Assembly (NCBI GenBank): GCA_023954015.1 | Contig: JAMLIS010000002.1 | Coordinates: forward strand, 344,054 to 408,053 | DNA from: Burkholderiaceae bacterium | Lineage (GTDB): Bacteria > Pseudomonadota > Gammaproteobacteria > Burkholderiales > Burkholderiaceae_E | Direction: 5' to 3' | Length of the DNA stretch: 64,000 bases | Notes under the pieces: generated by a model | What the model was told of the DNA's origin: nothing | The model's database searches: none | What the model saw: only the letters and a program-made list of their open reading frames with translations | Program-made: the position numbers and the translations under genes | Shown here: positions 45,744 to 55,600 of the stretch, one piece after another | How positions within the stretch are numbered: the first letter of the stretch is position 1 | Layout of the letters: each line of letters opens with the position of its first letter

Positions 45744-46688
45744 TCAACGACTCCACTGCAGCACTGCGCGCCCCCGATGATCGGGGCGGCCGAGCCAGTC
45801 GAGCGCCGTTGCCGCATCGGAGAAGTCGAAGCGCCGGCGTTCGACCCGAAGCGTTCCGGCGGCAATGCGTGCAAGCAACCCGGGCGCTGCGGCGCGTCCG
45901 GCCGCCTCGCGCCGCAGCATGTTCAGCGGCAGCAGCGCAACGTCGCGCTGAATGAACCGCGCCAGGTCGAGCGCCAGTTGCGCGCCGCCGAGATAGCCGA
46001 CGAGCACGGCGCGTCCGCCGGGCGCGACCGCGGGCAGCAGCGCGGCGAGCGTGGGGCCGCCGACCGTGTCGATCAGCAGGTCGGCCGCGACGCCGTCGGG
46101 CGTGCGCGGCGCGTCGCGGGCAACGACGAGCGGCTGCACGCCGTCGACGAGGTGCGGGATGCGTTCGGGGTCGCCCACCGCGCCCAGGACCTGCGCCCCG
46201 GCATCGAGCGCCAGCTGGCAGGCGATGCTGCCGACCGCGCCGGCGGCGCCGCTGACCAGCACGCGCTCGCCGACACGCAAGCCGCCCACGTCGTGCAGCG
46301 CGACCCACGCCGAAGTGCACGGCGAGAAGAAGCTCGCCGCGGCGTCGAAAGGCACGCCTTCGGGCAGCGGCGCGAGGATCGCGTCGGGGACCGAACAGCG
46401 TTCGCGCCAGGTGCCGTCGCCTTGCGTGCCCAGGCCGCCGCCGCGAAACCAGACGCGCGTGCCCGGCGCCAGGGGCGCGCCCTGCTCGACGATGCCGCTG
46501 CCCTCCACGCCCGGCACGTAGGGCAACGGCGGCGGTCGAAGGAATTCGCCGCGCCAGATCGTACGGTCGAGATGCCCGACGCTGGCGGCCTCGACGCGCA
46601 CGATGCTGTGGCCTTCGCGCGGGTGCACTACGGACACCGTCTCGAGCACCGGCGCCTCGCCCCACGCATGAACCCTCACCGCTTTCAT
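45744..46688 (-). CDS. Zinc-type alcohol dehydrogenase / quinone oxidoreductase family protein
   Basis: A 314-residue medium-chain reductase. It has a GroES-like N-terminal domain ('[18 protein letters not shown]') and the NADP fold '[23 protein letters not shown]'. The structural-zinc cysteine cluster is absent, which favours the quinone-reductase-like branch. ATG 46688 follows GGAGAG by six bases and is preferred over upstream in-frame starts. It is divergent from livH with only 26 bp between the two starts. Confidence 0.88.
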   Translation of the reverse strand: MKAVRVHAWGEAPVLETVSVVHPREGHSIVRVEAASVGHLDRTIWRGEFLRPPPLPYVPGVEGSGIVEQGAPLAPGTRVWFRGGGLGTQGDGTWRERCSVPDAILAPLPEGVPFDAAASFFSPCTSAWVALHDVGGLRVGERVLVSGAAGAVGSIACQLALDAGAQVLGAVGDPERIPHLVDGVQPLVVARDAPRTPDGVAADLLIDTVGGPTLAALLPAVAPGGRAVLVGYLGGAQLALDLARFIQRDVALLPLNMLRREAAGRAAAPGLLARIAAGTLRVERRRFDFSDAATALDWLGRPDHRGRAVLQWSR

Positions 46689-46714
46689 CGCACGCTCTCC
46701 GGGATCGGCGCCGC

Positions 46715-47764
46715 ATGAACCTGCAGATCGCACTGCTGCTGTCGCAGGACGGTATCACCAACGGCGCGATCTATGCGCTGCTCGCGCTGGCGCTCGTGCT
46801 GCTGTTCGCGGTCACGCGCGTGATCTACATTCCGCAGGGCGAATTCGTCTCGATGGGCGCGCTGACGCTGGCGAGCTTCCAGGCCGGACGCACGCCCGGA
46901 ACGCTGTGGCTGCTGATCGGCGCCGGCGTCGCGGTGGCGATCGTCGACGGCGTCGTCGCGTGGCGACGCGCACGCGAAGGCGTTGCACACGCGAGCGTCG
47001 CGTCGATCGTCGGCTGGAACCTCGCGTATCCCGCGCTCGCAGCGCTCGCTCTCTACGTTTTCGACCCCGCGCGGATGGCGCTGCCGCTGCAGGTCGCGCT
47101 CGCCCTCGCACTGATCGTTCCGCTCGGGCCGATGATCTACCGCCTGGCGTTCCAGCCGATTGCGCACGCATCGGTACTCGTGCTGCTGATCGTCGCCGTC
47201 GCCGTGCACTTGGCGCTGGTCGGCCTCGGGCTGCTGTTCTTCGGCGCCGAGGGCACCCGCACGCCGCCGTTCTCCGACGCACGCTTCGAACTGGGGCCGA
47301 TCGGGGTGAACGGACAGACGCTGTGGGTGGTCGGCGCCTCGATCGCACTGATCGCGGTGCTCTACGTGTTCTTCGAGCGAACGCTGTACGGCAAGGCGCT
47401 GCGCGCCACCGCGATCAACCGCGCGGGCGCGCGCCTGATGGGCATCTCGACGGTGCTCGCCGGCAAGCTGTCTTTCGCGCTCGCAGCGCTGATCGGCGCG
47501 CTGTCCGGCGTGCTCGTCGCGCCGATCACGACGATCTACTACGACACCGGCTTCCTGTTCGGCCTGAAGGGCTTCGTCGCGGCGATCGTCGGCGGCCTGG
47601 CGAGCTATCCGCTGGCGGCCGCCGGCGCGCTGCTCGTCGGCCTGCTCGAGTCGTTCTCGTCGTTCTGGGCGTCGGCGTACAAGGAGGTGATCGTCTTCAC
47701 CGTCATCATCCCGGTGCTGCTGTGGCGCTCGCTCACTTCCCGCGTCACCGGAGACGACGAGTGA
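46715..47764 (+). CDS. livH: HAAT ABC transporter permease LivH (importer 3)
   Basis: A 349-residue permease, paralogue of the gene at 39079 with the same extended N-terminal half ('[30 protein letters not shown]'; C-terminal '[27 protein letters not shown]'). ATG 46715. Since only 26 bp separate it from the divergent dehydrogenase start, its promoter must lie within that gene's 5' end. It overlaps the LivM-LivG fusion by GTGA. Confidence 0.9.
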   Translation: MNLQIALLLSQDGITNGAIYALLALALVLLFAVTRVIYIPQGEFVSMGALTLASFQAGRTPGTLWLLIGAGVAVAIVDGVVAWRRAREGVAHASVASIVGWNLAYPALAALALYVFDPARMALPLQVALALALIVPLGPMIYRLAFQPIAHASVLVLLIVAVAVHLALVGLGLLFFGAEGTRTPPFSDARFELGPIGVNGQTLWVVGASIALIAVLYVFFERTLYGKALRATAINRAGARLMGISTVLAGKLSFALAALIGALSGVLVAPITTIYYDTGFLFGLKGFVAAIVGGLASYPLAAAGALLVGLLESFSSFWASAYKEVIVFTVIIPVLLWRSLTSRVTGDDE

Positions 47765-49602
47765 CGGCGCCGGCGATCGGGACGCAACCGGCGCGTGCAC
47801 GCGCGCTGCCGATGCGCGCGGCGGTGCTCGTCGTCTTCGTTGCGCTGCTCGCGCTGGCGCCGCTCGTGCTGGCCGACTTCCACGTCACGTTGCTCGACTA
47901 CATCGGCCTGTACGCGCTCGTCGCGCTCGGCCTGGTGCTGCTCACCGGCGTGGCCGGCCTGACCTCGTTCGGACAGGCGGCCTTCGTCGGCATCGGCGCC
48001 TACGCGAGCGCCTGGCTGACGACCACCGCCACGCCTCCGGCATGGCTCGCATGGGCTGCGGGTTCGCCGTGGGCGGGCCTGGCGCTCGGCCTCGTGCTGA
48101 CGCTGGCCGTGGCCTGGACGCTCGGCGCACTGACGCTGCGCCTGTCCGGGCACTACCTGCCGCTGGGCACGATCGCCTGGGGAATCAGCCTGTATTTCCT
48201 GTTCGGCAACCTGCAGTTCCTCGGCGGGCACACCGGCATCACGGGCGTTCCGGCGCTCGAGCTGTTCGGCGCGCCGTTGCGCGACGCGCGCGGGTTCTAC
48301 TACCTGATCTGGGCGGTGCTGCTCGCGGCGATCTGGATCACGAGCAACCTGCTCGACTCGCGCGAGGGCCGTGCGATCCGCGCACTGAAGGGCGGCGCAT
48401 CGATGGCCGAATCGATGGGCATCGATACCGCGCGCGCGAAGATCGTCGCCTTCCTGATCGCCGCGCTGTTCGCCGCCCTGTCGGGATGGATGTACGCGCA
48501 CATGCAGCGCTTCGTGAACCCGACGCCGTTCAGCCTGGGCTTCGGCATCGAGTACCTGTTCATGGCGGTGATCGGCGGCGCCTCGCACGTCTGGGGCGCG
48601 GTCGTCGGCGCGGGCGTCGTGACGATGCTGAAACAGTGGCTGCAGGACCTGCTTCCGGCGCTGCTCGGGCAGACCGGCAACTTCGAGGTGATCGTGTTCG
48701 GCGTGCTGATGGTGCTCGTGCTGCAGCGGGCGCCCGACGGCCTTTGGCCGATCGTCGCGCGCGTGTTCGCCTCGCGCACGCGCACCGGGGCCCGTGAAGC
48801 GCCGAAGGGCGATCCGCTGCCGCGGCGCACGCTGCCCGCGCGCGGCGCGACGCTGCTCGAAGTGCAGGACCTCACCAAGCGCTACGGCGGCCTCGTCGCG
48901 AACCACCGCATCGCGCTCGAAGTGCGCGCCGGCGAGGTGCTCGCGCTGATCGGGCCGAACGGTGCCGGCAAGTCGACGCTCTTCGACTGCCTGTCGGGCG
49001 TGATCCCCGCCACCGAAGGCGAGGTGCGCTTCCTCGGCCGGCGCATCGATGCGATGCGCGCGCGCGAGATCGCGCGCCTGGGTGTGTGCCGCACTTTCCA
49101 GCACGTGCGCCTGCTGCCGGCGATGAGCGTGCTCGAGAACGTCGCGATCGGCGCTCACCTTCGGGGCACGCGCGGCGTCGTCGCGGCGTCGCTACATGCC
49201 GAGCGCGACGAGGAACGGCGCCTGCTCGCCGAAGCGGCGCGCCAGATCGAACGCGTCGGACTGGGCGAGCGGATTTTCGAAGCCGCGGGCAGCCTCGCGC
49301 TGGGCCAGCAGCGCCTGGTCGAGATCGCGCGCGCGCTCGCCGCCGATCCGTGCCTGCTGCTGCTCGACGAGCCGGCGGCCGGACTGCGCTATCGTGAGAA
49401 GCAGGCACTCGCCGAACTGCTCGGGCGACTTCGCGCCGGCGGCATGGGCGTGCTGCTCGTCGAGCACGACATGGAGTTCGTGATGGGCCTGGCCGATCGC
49501 GTCGTCGTGATGGAGTTCGGCGAGAAGATCGCCGAGGGCCTGCCGGAACAGGTGCAGCGCGACCCGGCGGTGCTCGAGGCGTATCTGGGCGGAGTCGATT
49601 AG
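47761..49602 (+). CDS. LivM-LivG fusion: ABC permease fused to ATP-binding domain (importer 3)
   Basis: A 613-residue fusion paralogous to that at 40119: LivM part ('[21 protein letters not shown]', '[20 protein letters not shown]'), a short linker, then LivG with Walker A 'GPNGAGKST', '[15 protein letters not shown]' and Walker B '[11 protein letters not shown]'. GTG start. No LivF gene follows; the next gene is the receptor. Confidence 0.93.
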   Translation: MTAPAIGTQPARARALPMRAAVLVVFVALLALAPLVLADFHVTLLDYIGLYALVALGLVLLTGVAGLTSFGQAAFVGIGAYASAWLTTTATPPAWLAWAAGSPWAGLALGLVLTLAVAWTLGALTLRLSGHYLPLGTIAWGISLYFLFGNLQFLGGHTGITGVPALELFGAPLRDARGFYYLIWAVLLAAIWITSNLLDSREGRAIRALKGGASMAESMGIDTARAKIVAFLIAALFAALSGWMYAHMQRFVNPTPFSLGFGIEYLFMAVIGGASHVWGAVVGAGVVTMLKQWLQDLLPALLGQTGNFEVIVFGVLMVLVLQRAPDGLWPIVARVFASRTRTGAREAPKGDPLPRRTLPARGATLLEVQDLTKRYGGLVANHRIALEVRAGEVLALIGPNGAGKSTLFDCLSGVIPATEGEVRFLGRRIDAMRAREIARLGVCRTFQHVRLLPAMSVLENVAIGAHLRGTRGVVAASLHAERDEERRLLAEAARQIERVGLGERIFEAAGSLALGQQRLVEIARALAADPCLLLLDEPAAGLRYREKQALAELLGRLRAGGMGVLLVEHDMEFVMGLADRVVVMEFGEKIAEGLPEQVQRDPAVLEAYLGGVD

Positions 49603-49686
49603 GTGGGGCGCGTTCGCGGGCCCCGGGCGCCGGACGGCAACGCGCCGGACGGTTTTTCGAGTCGGATCGAAGGGAGGAAGGCAACA

Positions 49687-50838
49687 ATGAAGCTACGCAA
49701 TCTCGGATGGACGGTCGCCGGCGCCCTGCTCGCGGCGTCCGTGAGCGCGCAGGCGCAGGTGAAGATCGGCGTGATCACGTCGGCCACGGGTCCGACGGCC
49801 TTCGTCGGCATCCCGCAGAAGAACACGGTAGCGCTGCTGCCGACGAAGATCGGTGACTACACCGTCGAGTACGTGTCGTACGACGACGCGAGCGATTCCA
49901 CGCAGACCGTTCAGCTCACCAAGAAGCTGCTCGGCGAGGACAAGGTCGACGCGATCATCGGCCCGTCGGGATCGCCGAACGCCATGGCCGTGCTGCAGTT
50001 CATCGGCGAGGCGAAGACGCCGTTGCTCGCTCCGGTAGGCACGAGCGCGGTCGTGCTGCCGATGGACGACAACAAGCGATGGGCCTACAAGACGCACCCG
50101 AACGACGACGTGATCGCCGACGGACTCGTCGAGGCGATGAAGGCGCGCGGCGTGAAGACGGTGGGCTTCATCGGCTACAACGACCCGTACGGGCAGAACT
50201 GGTACAAGGTCTTCGCGCCGATGGCCGAGAAGGCCGGCCTGAAGATCGTCGCCAACGAGAGCTACTCGCGCCAGGACACCAGCGTCACCGGACAGGCGCT
50301 CAAGCTGATCGCGGCCAAGCCCGATGCGGTGCTCGTCGCCGGCGTCGCGGCCGGCGCCGCGCTGCCTCATGTGCAACTGGTCGACTCGGGCTACAAGGGG
50401 CCGATCTTCCACACGCACGGTTCGGCGTCGGGTGCTTTCATCCAGATCGGCGGCAAGAAGGTCGAGGGTGCGCTGATCGTCGGACCGCTGCTGCTCGTGG
50501 TCGACGAGATTCCCGACAGCGTACCGACGAAGAAGGTCGCGCTCGAATACGTCACGCAGTACGAGAAGCAGTTCGGCCAGCGTCCGCCGATCTTCGGCGC
50601 CGGCGTGCACGATGCCGGCATGCTGCTGCAGCACGCGATTCCCGAGGCGGCGAAGAAAGGCAAGCCGGGCACGGCCGAGTTCCGTTCGGCGCTGCGCGAC
50701 GCGCTCGAGAACACGCACGATCTCGTCACGGCGCAGGGCGTGGTCAACATGTCGCCGCAGGACCACTCCGGCTACGACAAGCGCGGACGCGTGCTGTTGA
50801 CGGTCAGGAACGGCAAGTTCTCGCTGGTACGCGACTGA
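49687..50838 (+). CDS. HAAT-family periplasmic substrate-binding protein (importer 3)
   Basis: A 383-residue exported receptor. ATG 49687 follows GGAGG by about ten bases and opens a signal peptide 'MKLRNLGWTVAGALLAASVS' with cleavage after AQA. The mature start is 'QVKIGVITSATGPTAFVG'. It is a paralogue of the receptor at 37893, sharing for example 'RQDTSVTGQALKLIAAKPDAV'. It lies 84 bp after the LivM-LivG fusion. Confidence 0.92.
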   Translation: MKLRNLGWTVAGALLAASVSAQAQVKIGVITSATGPTAFVGIPQKNTVALLPTKIGDYTVEYVSYDDASDSTQTVQLTKKLLGEDKVDAIIGPSGSPNAMAVLQFIGEAKTPLLAPVGTSAVVLPMDDNKRWAYKTHPNDDVIADGLVEAMKARGVKTVGFIGYNDPYGQNWYKVFAPMAEKAGLKIVANESYSRQDTSVTGQALKLIAAKPDAVLVAGVAAGAALPHVQLVDSGYKGPIFHTHGSASGAFIQIGGKKVEGALIVGPLLLVVDEIPDSVPTKKVALEYVTQYEKQFGQRPPIFGAGVHDAGMLLQHAIPEAAKKGKPGTAEFRSALRDALENTHDLVTAQGVVNMSPQDHSGYDKRGRVLLTVRNGKFSLVRD

Positions 50839-50860
50839 GCGACGGCGGGGCGGGCCTCGC

Positions 50861-52075
50861 GTGGCGATGCGCCCGACCGCGCCCCTCTGGGCGAGCGGCT
50901 TTCGCCCTTTCTTCCTGCTCGGCGTCGCCTACGGCGCGGTGCTGATGTACGCGTGGGCTTTCGCGCTCGCGTCCCCCGACGCGACGCCCTGGCCCGCGTT
51001 CGTCGCGCGATCCTGGCACGCGCGCGAGATGCTGTTCGGCTTCGCCGTCGCGATCGTCGCCGGCGTCGTGCTCACCGCGCTGCCGAGCTGGGCGGGGACC
51101 CAGGAAGAGGTGCACGGTACGCGCCTGGCGCAGCTCGCCGCACTGTGGCTCGCGGGGCGAATCGCCTTCTGGGTCGCTGCGGCGTCGACGTATCGGTGGA
51201 TCGCCGCCGTCGACCTGCTCTTCCTTCCCGCGCTCCTCGCCACCGTGCTGCCGCAGTTGCTGCGCGTGGCGAACATGCGCTACCTGCTGCTGGCGCCGGT
51301 GCTCGGCATCCTCTACGCCGCACAACTGGCGACGCAATTCGTCGACGATCCTTCCGGTACAGCAGCGATGCGCCTCGCGATGCACGCGGCGGTCTACGCG
51401 ATCGTCGTGCTGTACGCGCTCGCCGGCGGCCTGTTCACGCCGGTGTTCACCGGCAACGCGCTGCGCGCGCGCGGCCGCGGCGACCAGGCGGCATTCGTTC
51501 CGGCACTCGACGCAACCGCGATCGGGCTGGTCGTCGTGCTCGCCGCGCTCGACCTTGCCCGTGCGTCCGATGCGTGGATCGGAATCGCCGCGTTGGCCTG
51601 CGCGCTCGTGCACGGCTGGCGCGTAGCGCGCTGGCGCGGCTGGCGCGCCGCCGGCGACCGGATCGTGCTCGCGATGAACCTGGGCTTCGCGTGGCTGGTG
51701 GCCGCCTTCGCGCTGCGCGCCGCCGCCGCGCTCGGTGGGCTCGTCCCGGTCGACGCCTGGATTCACGCCTTCACGGTGGGCAGCCTCGGCATGATGATGA
51801 TCGGCTTGATGACGCGCGTCGTGCTGCGGCATACCGGCCGTGCGCTCGTCGTCTCGCCGGTGATCGTCGCCGCGGCCGCCGGGATGTTCGCCGCTGCGCT
51901 GCTTCGTCTCGCGGCAAGCGTGCACCGATGGGGCAATGTCCCGGTGGCGCTATCCGCGTTGCTGTGGGCGCTGGCCTTCTCGGCGTGGCTCGTGCGCTGC
52001 GCGCCTATGCTGCTCGCGCCGAGCCTGCCGCGGCAGCCGGCTCCTGGGCCGGCTTCGCATAGCGGGCGCGGATGA
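50861..52075 (+). CDS. nnrS: NnrS-family membrane protein
   Basis: A 404-residue, Ala/Leu-rich protein with about twelve membrane segments. The family N-terminus 'GFRPFFLLGVAYGAVLMYAW' and the conserved 'WHAREMLFGFAVAIVAGVVLTALPSW', 'PVFTGNALR' and 'WIHAFTVGSLGMMMIGLMTRVVLRHTGR' are present. NnrS is a haem/copper membrane protein linked to protection from nitric oxide in denitrifiers. GTG 50861 or ATG 50867 may be the start. Its 3' end overlaps the convergent xdhC gene by 71 bp. Confidence 0.9.
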   Translation: MAMRPTAPLWASGFRPFFLLGVAYGAVLMYAWAFALASPDATPWPAFVARSWHAREMLFGFAVAIVAGVVLTALPSWAGTQEEVHGTRLAQLAALWLAGRIAFWVAAASTYRWIAAVDLLFLPALLATVLPQLLRVANMRYLLLAPVLGILYAAQLATQFVDDPSGTAAMRLAMHAAVYAIVVLYALAGGLFTPVFTGNALRARGRGDQAAFVPALDATAIGLVVVLAALDLARASDAWIGIAALACALVHGWRVARWRGWRAAGDRIVLAMNLGFAWLVAAFALRAAAALGGLVPVDAWIHAFTVGSLGMMMIGLMTRVVLRHTGRALVVSPVIVAAAAGMFAAALLRLAASVHRWGNVPVALSALLWALAFSAWLVRCAPMLLAPSLPRQPAPGPASHSGRG

Positions 52076-52751
52076 GTTGCGCGACGATCGCCACCGCGAT
52101 TTCCACCGGTGCGCGACCGCCGAGATCCAGGCCGACCGGCGCGTGGATGCGCCCGATCGCATCGCCGAGGCCGGCCTCGGTGAGGCGCGCCACTCGCCTG
52201 GCATGGGTGCGCGTGCTGCCCAGCGCACCGATGTAGAACGCGCGGCTGCGCAGCGCCGCGATCAGTGCCGGGTCGTCGAGCTTCGGATCGTGCGACAGCG
52301 TCACGACCGCCGTACGCGCGTCGATGCCGATGCGTTCGATGGCCTCGGCCGGCCACTCGGTGCTCACGCTGACGCCGGGCAGCCGCTCGGCGGCGGCGAA
52401 GGCCCGCCGCGGATCGATCACGTCCACTTCGAAGCCGGCCATCGCCGCCATCCGCGCCAGCGCCTGCGTGATGTGCACCGCGCCGACCACGACGAGACGC
52501 GGAGGGCGGGCGTGGCAGCGCACGAACAGCGCCTCGCCGGAGGCTTCGCCGGTCGCTCCGAGCGCACCGCTGCGATCGGCCAGCGTGCGCCGGCGCGTCT
52601 CGTCGAGCTGCGCATCGTCGAGAGCGAGGTCGCCTTGCACCGAGTCTTCGCAGACCAGGGCCTGTGCGCCGTCGCGCAGCCGGGTGACGATCGCGAACGG
52701 GCGCCGGGCGGCGCGTTCGGCCAGCATCGATTCGAAGAGTCGCGCGTCCAT
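52005..52751 (-). CDS. xdhC: XdhC family protein, Rossmann-domain half
   Basis: A 248-residue protein carrying the XdhC C-terminal Rossmann domain: 'PRLVVVGAVHITQALARMAAMAGFEVDVIDPR', 'YIGALGSTRTHARRVARL' and 'RIHAPVGLDLGGRAPVEIAVAI'. The N-terminal XdhC/CoxI domain is reduced or absent; the missing module is found fused to MeaB at 61839-63023. XdhC proteins bind the molybdenum cofactor and help sulfurate and insert it into xanthine-dehydrogenase-type enzymes, here presumably the hydroxylase at 30.4-34.1 kb. It is convergent with nnrS. Confidence 0.9.
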   Translation of the reverse strand: MDARLFESMLAERAARRPFAIVTRLRDGAQALVCEDSVQGDLALDDAQLDETRRRTLADRSGALGATGEASGEALFVRCHARPPRLVVVGAVHITQALARMAAMAGFEVDVIDPRRAFAAAERLPGVSVSTEWPAEAIERIGIDARTAVVTLSHDPKLDDPALIAALRSRAFYIGALGSTRTHARRVARLTEAGLGDAIGRIHAPVGLDLGGRAPVEIAVAIVAQLIRARYAKPAQEPAAAAGSARAA

Positions 52752-52811
52752 CGCAGCCTTTCCGTGCCTCGTCCGGAGATTCCGATGGCCGATGATTGCA
52801 CGAACGGCGTT

Positions 52812-53396
52812 TCAGCGCGCCTCCAGCCCGCGCAGCAGCAGTCCGTACAGCTCCTGCACGGCGTCGCGATAGCTGAGCCCCGCCTTCGTCAGGAAATCGG
52901 GTTCGCCGATCCGCCGCAGCGACGCTGTCATCACTTCGGCCACGAGGTACGGATCGACGCCGCGGAAGACGTTCGTGCGCACGCAGTCGTCGATGAGCAC
53001 CTGCAGCCCCGTCATCCGCTCGCGCGTATGGCGCTCCCACATCGTGCGGGCCGGCGGATACGACTGCACGTCGCGCATCGACCGGGTCGAGAGCTTGCGC
53101 GCCGCCTCGAGCGCCGGAGCGAGGTAGGCGGCGATCGCCTCTTGCGCAGGAAGTCCGTGCGCACCGCGCCGCCCCGCCTCGCGCAGGCGTTTCAGATAGC
53201 GATCGAACACGCGCAGGAATAGGGCCTCCTTGCTCGGAGCCAGTTCGTAGAAGCTGCGACGCGAGCAATGCAGGCGTTTCGCCAGCGCGGCCACCGTGAC
53301 CTCGCGAAAACCTTCGTCGAGAAACAGGTTCTCGAGCGCGTCGAGCAGGTGCTCCTGCCTCGGAGTGGTCGGGGGGGCGCGGCGGGAATCGGGCAC
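52812..53396 (-). CDS. TetR-family transcriptional regulator
   Basis: A 194-residue regulator: N-terminal helix-turn-helix 'LLDALENLFLDEGFREVTVAALAKRLHCSRRSFYELAPSKEALF', then an unassigned ligand domain. A GTG at 53396 is taken as start because the TetR fold begins soon after and the frame upstream runs through the operator. It is divergent from the second hyuA gene; the twin TGGTACCA site lies between them and is repeated at 35.7 kb. It probably represses both transcripts and is released by a pathway metabolite or CoA ester. Confidence 0.9.
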   Translation of the reverse strand: MPDSRRAPPTTPRQEHLLDALENLFLDEGFREVTVAALAKRLHCSRRSFYELAPSKEALFLRVFDRYLKRLREAGRRGAHGLPAQEAIAAYLAPALEAARKLSTRSMRDVQSYPPARTMWERHTRERMTGLQVLIDDCVRTNVFRGVDPYLVAEVMTASLRRIGEPDFLTKAGLSYRDAVQELYGLLLRGLEAR

Positions 53397-53443
53397 GGCA
53401 CGCAGGATAGCGGCGCGCTCGCGCAAAAAGAAATGGATAAAGC

Positions 53444-53471
53444 TGGTACCAAATCGCCTGCTTCGGTACCA
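53444..53471. promoter_or_regulatory. Twin-palindrome operator TGGTACCA-N12-CGGTACCA
   Basis: Two GGTACC-centred 8-mers start 20 bp apart (53444 and 53464), two helical turns, as expected for a pair of TetR dimers on one face of DNA. The site lies 48 bp from the TetR start and 42 bp from the hyuA start, in the divergent gap. It matches the site at 35700-35727 in core, spacing and flanking AA after the first element. Confidence 0.7.
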
Positions 53472-53512
53472 TCGTCCCGGACCATCGTCCCCGAAGCACC
53501 GACGGAACACGC

Positions 53513-55600
53513 ATGGGCTACCGGATCGGCATCGACGTCGGCGGCACGTTCACCGACTACCTGCTTCTCGGCGCGACCGGCGAGACGCGCGCGCACAAGG
53601 TGCTGTCCACGCCCGACGACCCGTCGCGGGCCGTCCTGCAGGGCCTGGCCGATCTCGCCGCGGCCGAGGGGCGCGGGCTCGATCGTTTCCTCGGCGAGGT
53701 CGACCTCGTCGTGCACGGAACGACGGTGACCACGAACGCCGTGCTGACCGGGCGCACGGCGAAGACGGGCCTGCTGGCGACGCGGGGCTTTCGCGACGCA
53801 TTGCAGATGCGTCGCGGCGTGCGCGAGGCGTTCTACGACAACAAGTTCACGGCGCCCACGCCGCTCGTGCCGCGCCGCCTGCGCCTGCCGGTGCGCGGAC
53901 GCATCGCCGCCGACGGCAGCGAGATCGAGCCGCTGTCGCTCGACGACGTGGAGCGCGCCATCGAACATTTCGCGGCACAGCAGGTCGAGGCGGTGGCGAT
54001 CTGCTTCCTGCACGCCTACGCCAACGCCGGGCACGAGGAGGCGGCCGCGCAGTGCGTCGCCAGGCGCCTGCCCGCGGCCTACCTGTCGGTTTCCGCCCGC
54101 GTGCTGCCTCAGCTGCGCTTCTACGAGCGCACGAGCACGACCGTGCTCAACGCGGCGGTCGGGCCGATCCTGCGCCGCTATCTGGACAGCCTCCAGCGCC
54201 GGCTCGCCGATGCGGGCTTCGCCGGCGTGCTGCGCGTGATGCAGTCCAACGGGGGCGTCACTTCGGCGCAGGCAGCGACCGAGCTTGCCGCCTCGACGCT
54301 GCTGTCGGGCCCGGCCGCCGCGCCCACCGCCGGACTGGCCGCGATCGAGCCGCACGGCGGCGACCGCTTCATCACGATCGACATGGGCGGCACGAGCTTC
54401 GACGCCGCGCTGGTGGTCGACGGCACGCCTTCGATCACGACGAGCGCGACGGTGAGCCGCTTTGCGCTCGCGCTGCCGTCGATGGACATCACGACGATCG
54501 GCGCGGGCGGCGGCTCGATCGGATGGATCGATCACGGCCTGCTGCGCATGGGGCCGGCGAGCGCCGGCGCCGATCCGGGACCTGCCTGCTACGGCCGCGG
54601 CGGCACGCAAGCCACCTGCAGCGACGCCAACCTGCTGCTCGGCTATCTGTCGGCCGATTTCTTCGCCGGCGGGCGTATTCGACTCGACGCACGCGCTGCG
54701 CACGATGCGATCGAGCGCGAAATCGCCCGGCCGCTCGGCATGGACGCGATACGCGCCGCGGCCGGGATGTACCACGTGATGAACGTGAACATGGCCTCGG
54801 CGATCCGCGAGATCTCGGTGCAGAAGGGCCGTGATCCGCGCGAGTTCCCGCTCGTCTGCGCAGGCGGCGCCGGCGCGATCCACGCCGCGATGATCGCGCG
54901 CGAGCTGGGCATCGGCCGCATCCTGGTGCCGCGCGAGGCATCGATCTTCTGCGCCTCCGGGATGCTGCGCAGCGACCTGAAGCACGACTTCGTTCGCAGC
55001 CACGCGGTGACGATCGCCGACGATACCGATCCGGCGCCGCTCGGCGCGCTCGTCGACGCAATGCTCGACGAGGCCGCGTCGGCGCTCTCGATCGAAGGGA
55101 TCGCCGACGTGCGGCGCCGCTTCCTGCTGTCGCTGGACCTGCGCTATCTCGGCCAGTATCACGAGGTGTCGGTCGGGATTCCGCTCGCGGCGCTGCGTGC
55201 GGGCGACTGGGCCGCAGTACGCGAAGCCTTCCACGATCGCCACGACCGACTCTACGGATACGCGCTTCGCGAGGAAGGCACGCCGGTCGAACTGGTCAGT
55301 CTGCGCCTGGCGGCGATCGGCGAAACCGACAAGCCCCCGCAGCGGCACGAGACCCCATGCCGCCCGAGCGCGCAGCATGCACTTAAGGGAACGCGCGAAG
55401 TCTGGCAGCCCGACCGCGGCGCATTCGCCGACACGCCCGTCTACGACGGCGAACGCCTGCGGTGCGGCAACCGCGTGCACGGCCCGACGATCGTCGAGAA
55501 GACCACGACGACGGTCTTCGTGCCCCGCGGCTTCGAGCTCGAAGTCGATTCGCTGGGCGGGTTCCTGCTCGCGGACCTCTCGACGGAAGCGAAGCGATGA
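53513..55600 (+). CDS. hyuA: Hydantoinase/oxoprolinase A-type subunit (HyuA), second copy
   Basis: A 695-residue HyuA-family protein: 'GIDVGGTFTDYLLLG', 'VHGTTVTTNAVLTGRTAKTG', 'IDMGGTSFDAALV', 'GAGGGSIGWIDHG' and 'VQKGRDPREFPLVCAGGAGAIHAA'. It is a clear paralogue of the protein at 23260 but differs throughout, so it is not a recent duplication. ATP-dependent ring opening or carboxylation with the following HyuB is expected. Divergent from the TetR gene and coupled to hyuB by ATGA. Confidence 0.93.
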   Translation: MGYRIGIDVGGTFTDYLLLGATGETRAHKVLSTPDDPSRAVLQGLADLAAAEGRGLDRFLGEVDLVVHGTTVTTNAVLTGRTAKTGLLATRGFRDALQMRRGVREAFYDNKFTAPTPLVPRRLRLPVRGRIAADGSEIEPLSLDDVERAIEHFAAQQVEAVAICFLHAYANAGHEEAAAQCVARRLPAAYLSVSARVLPQLRFYERTSTTVLNAAVGPILRRYLDSLQRRLADAGFAGVLRVMQSNGGVTSAQAATELAASTLLSGPAAAPTAGLAAIEPHGGDRFITIDMGGTSFDAALVVDGTPSITTSATVSRFALALPSMDITTIGAGGGSIGWIDHGLLRMGPASAGADPGPACYGRGGTQATCSDANLLLGYLSADFFAGGRIRLDARAAHDAIEREIARPLGMDAIRAAAGMYHVMNVNMASAIREISVQKGRDPREFPLVCAGGAGAIHAAMIARELGIGRILVPREASIFCASGMLRSDLKHDFVRSHAVTIADDTDPAPLGALVDAMLDEAASALSIEGIADVRRRFLLSLDLRYLGQYHEVSVGIPLAALRAGDWAAVREAFHDRHDRLYGYALREEGTPVELVSLRLAAIGETDKPPQRHETPCRPSAQHALKGTREVWQPDRGAFADTPVYDGERLRCGNRVHGPTIVEKTTTTVFVPRGFELEVDSLGGFLLADLSTEAKR

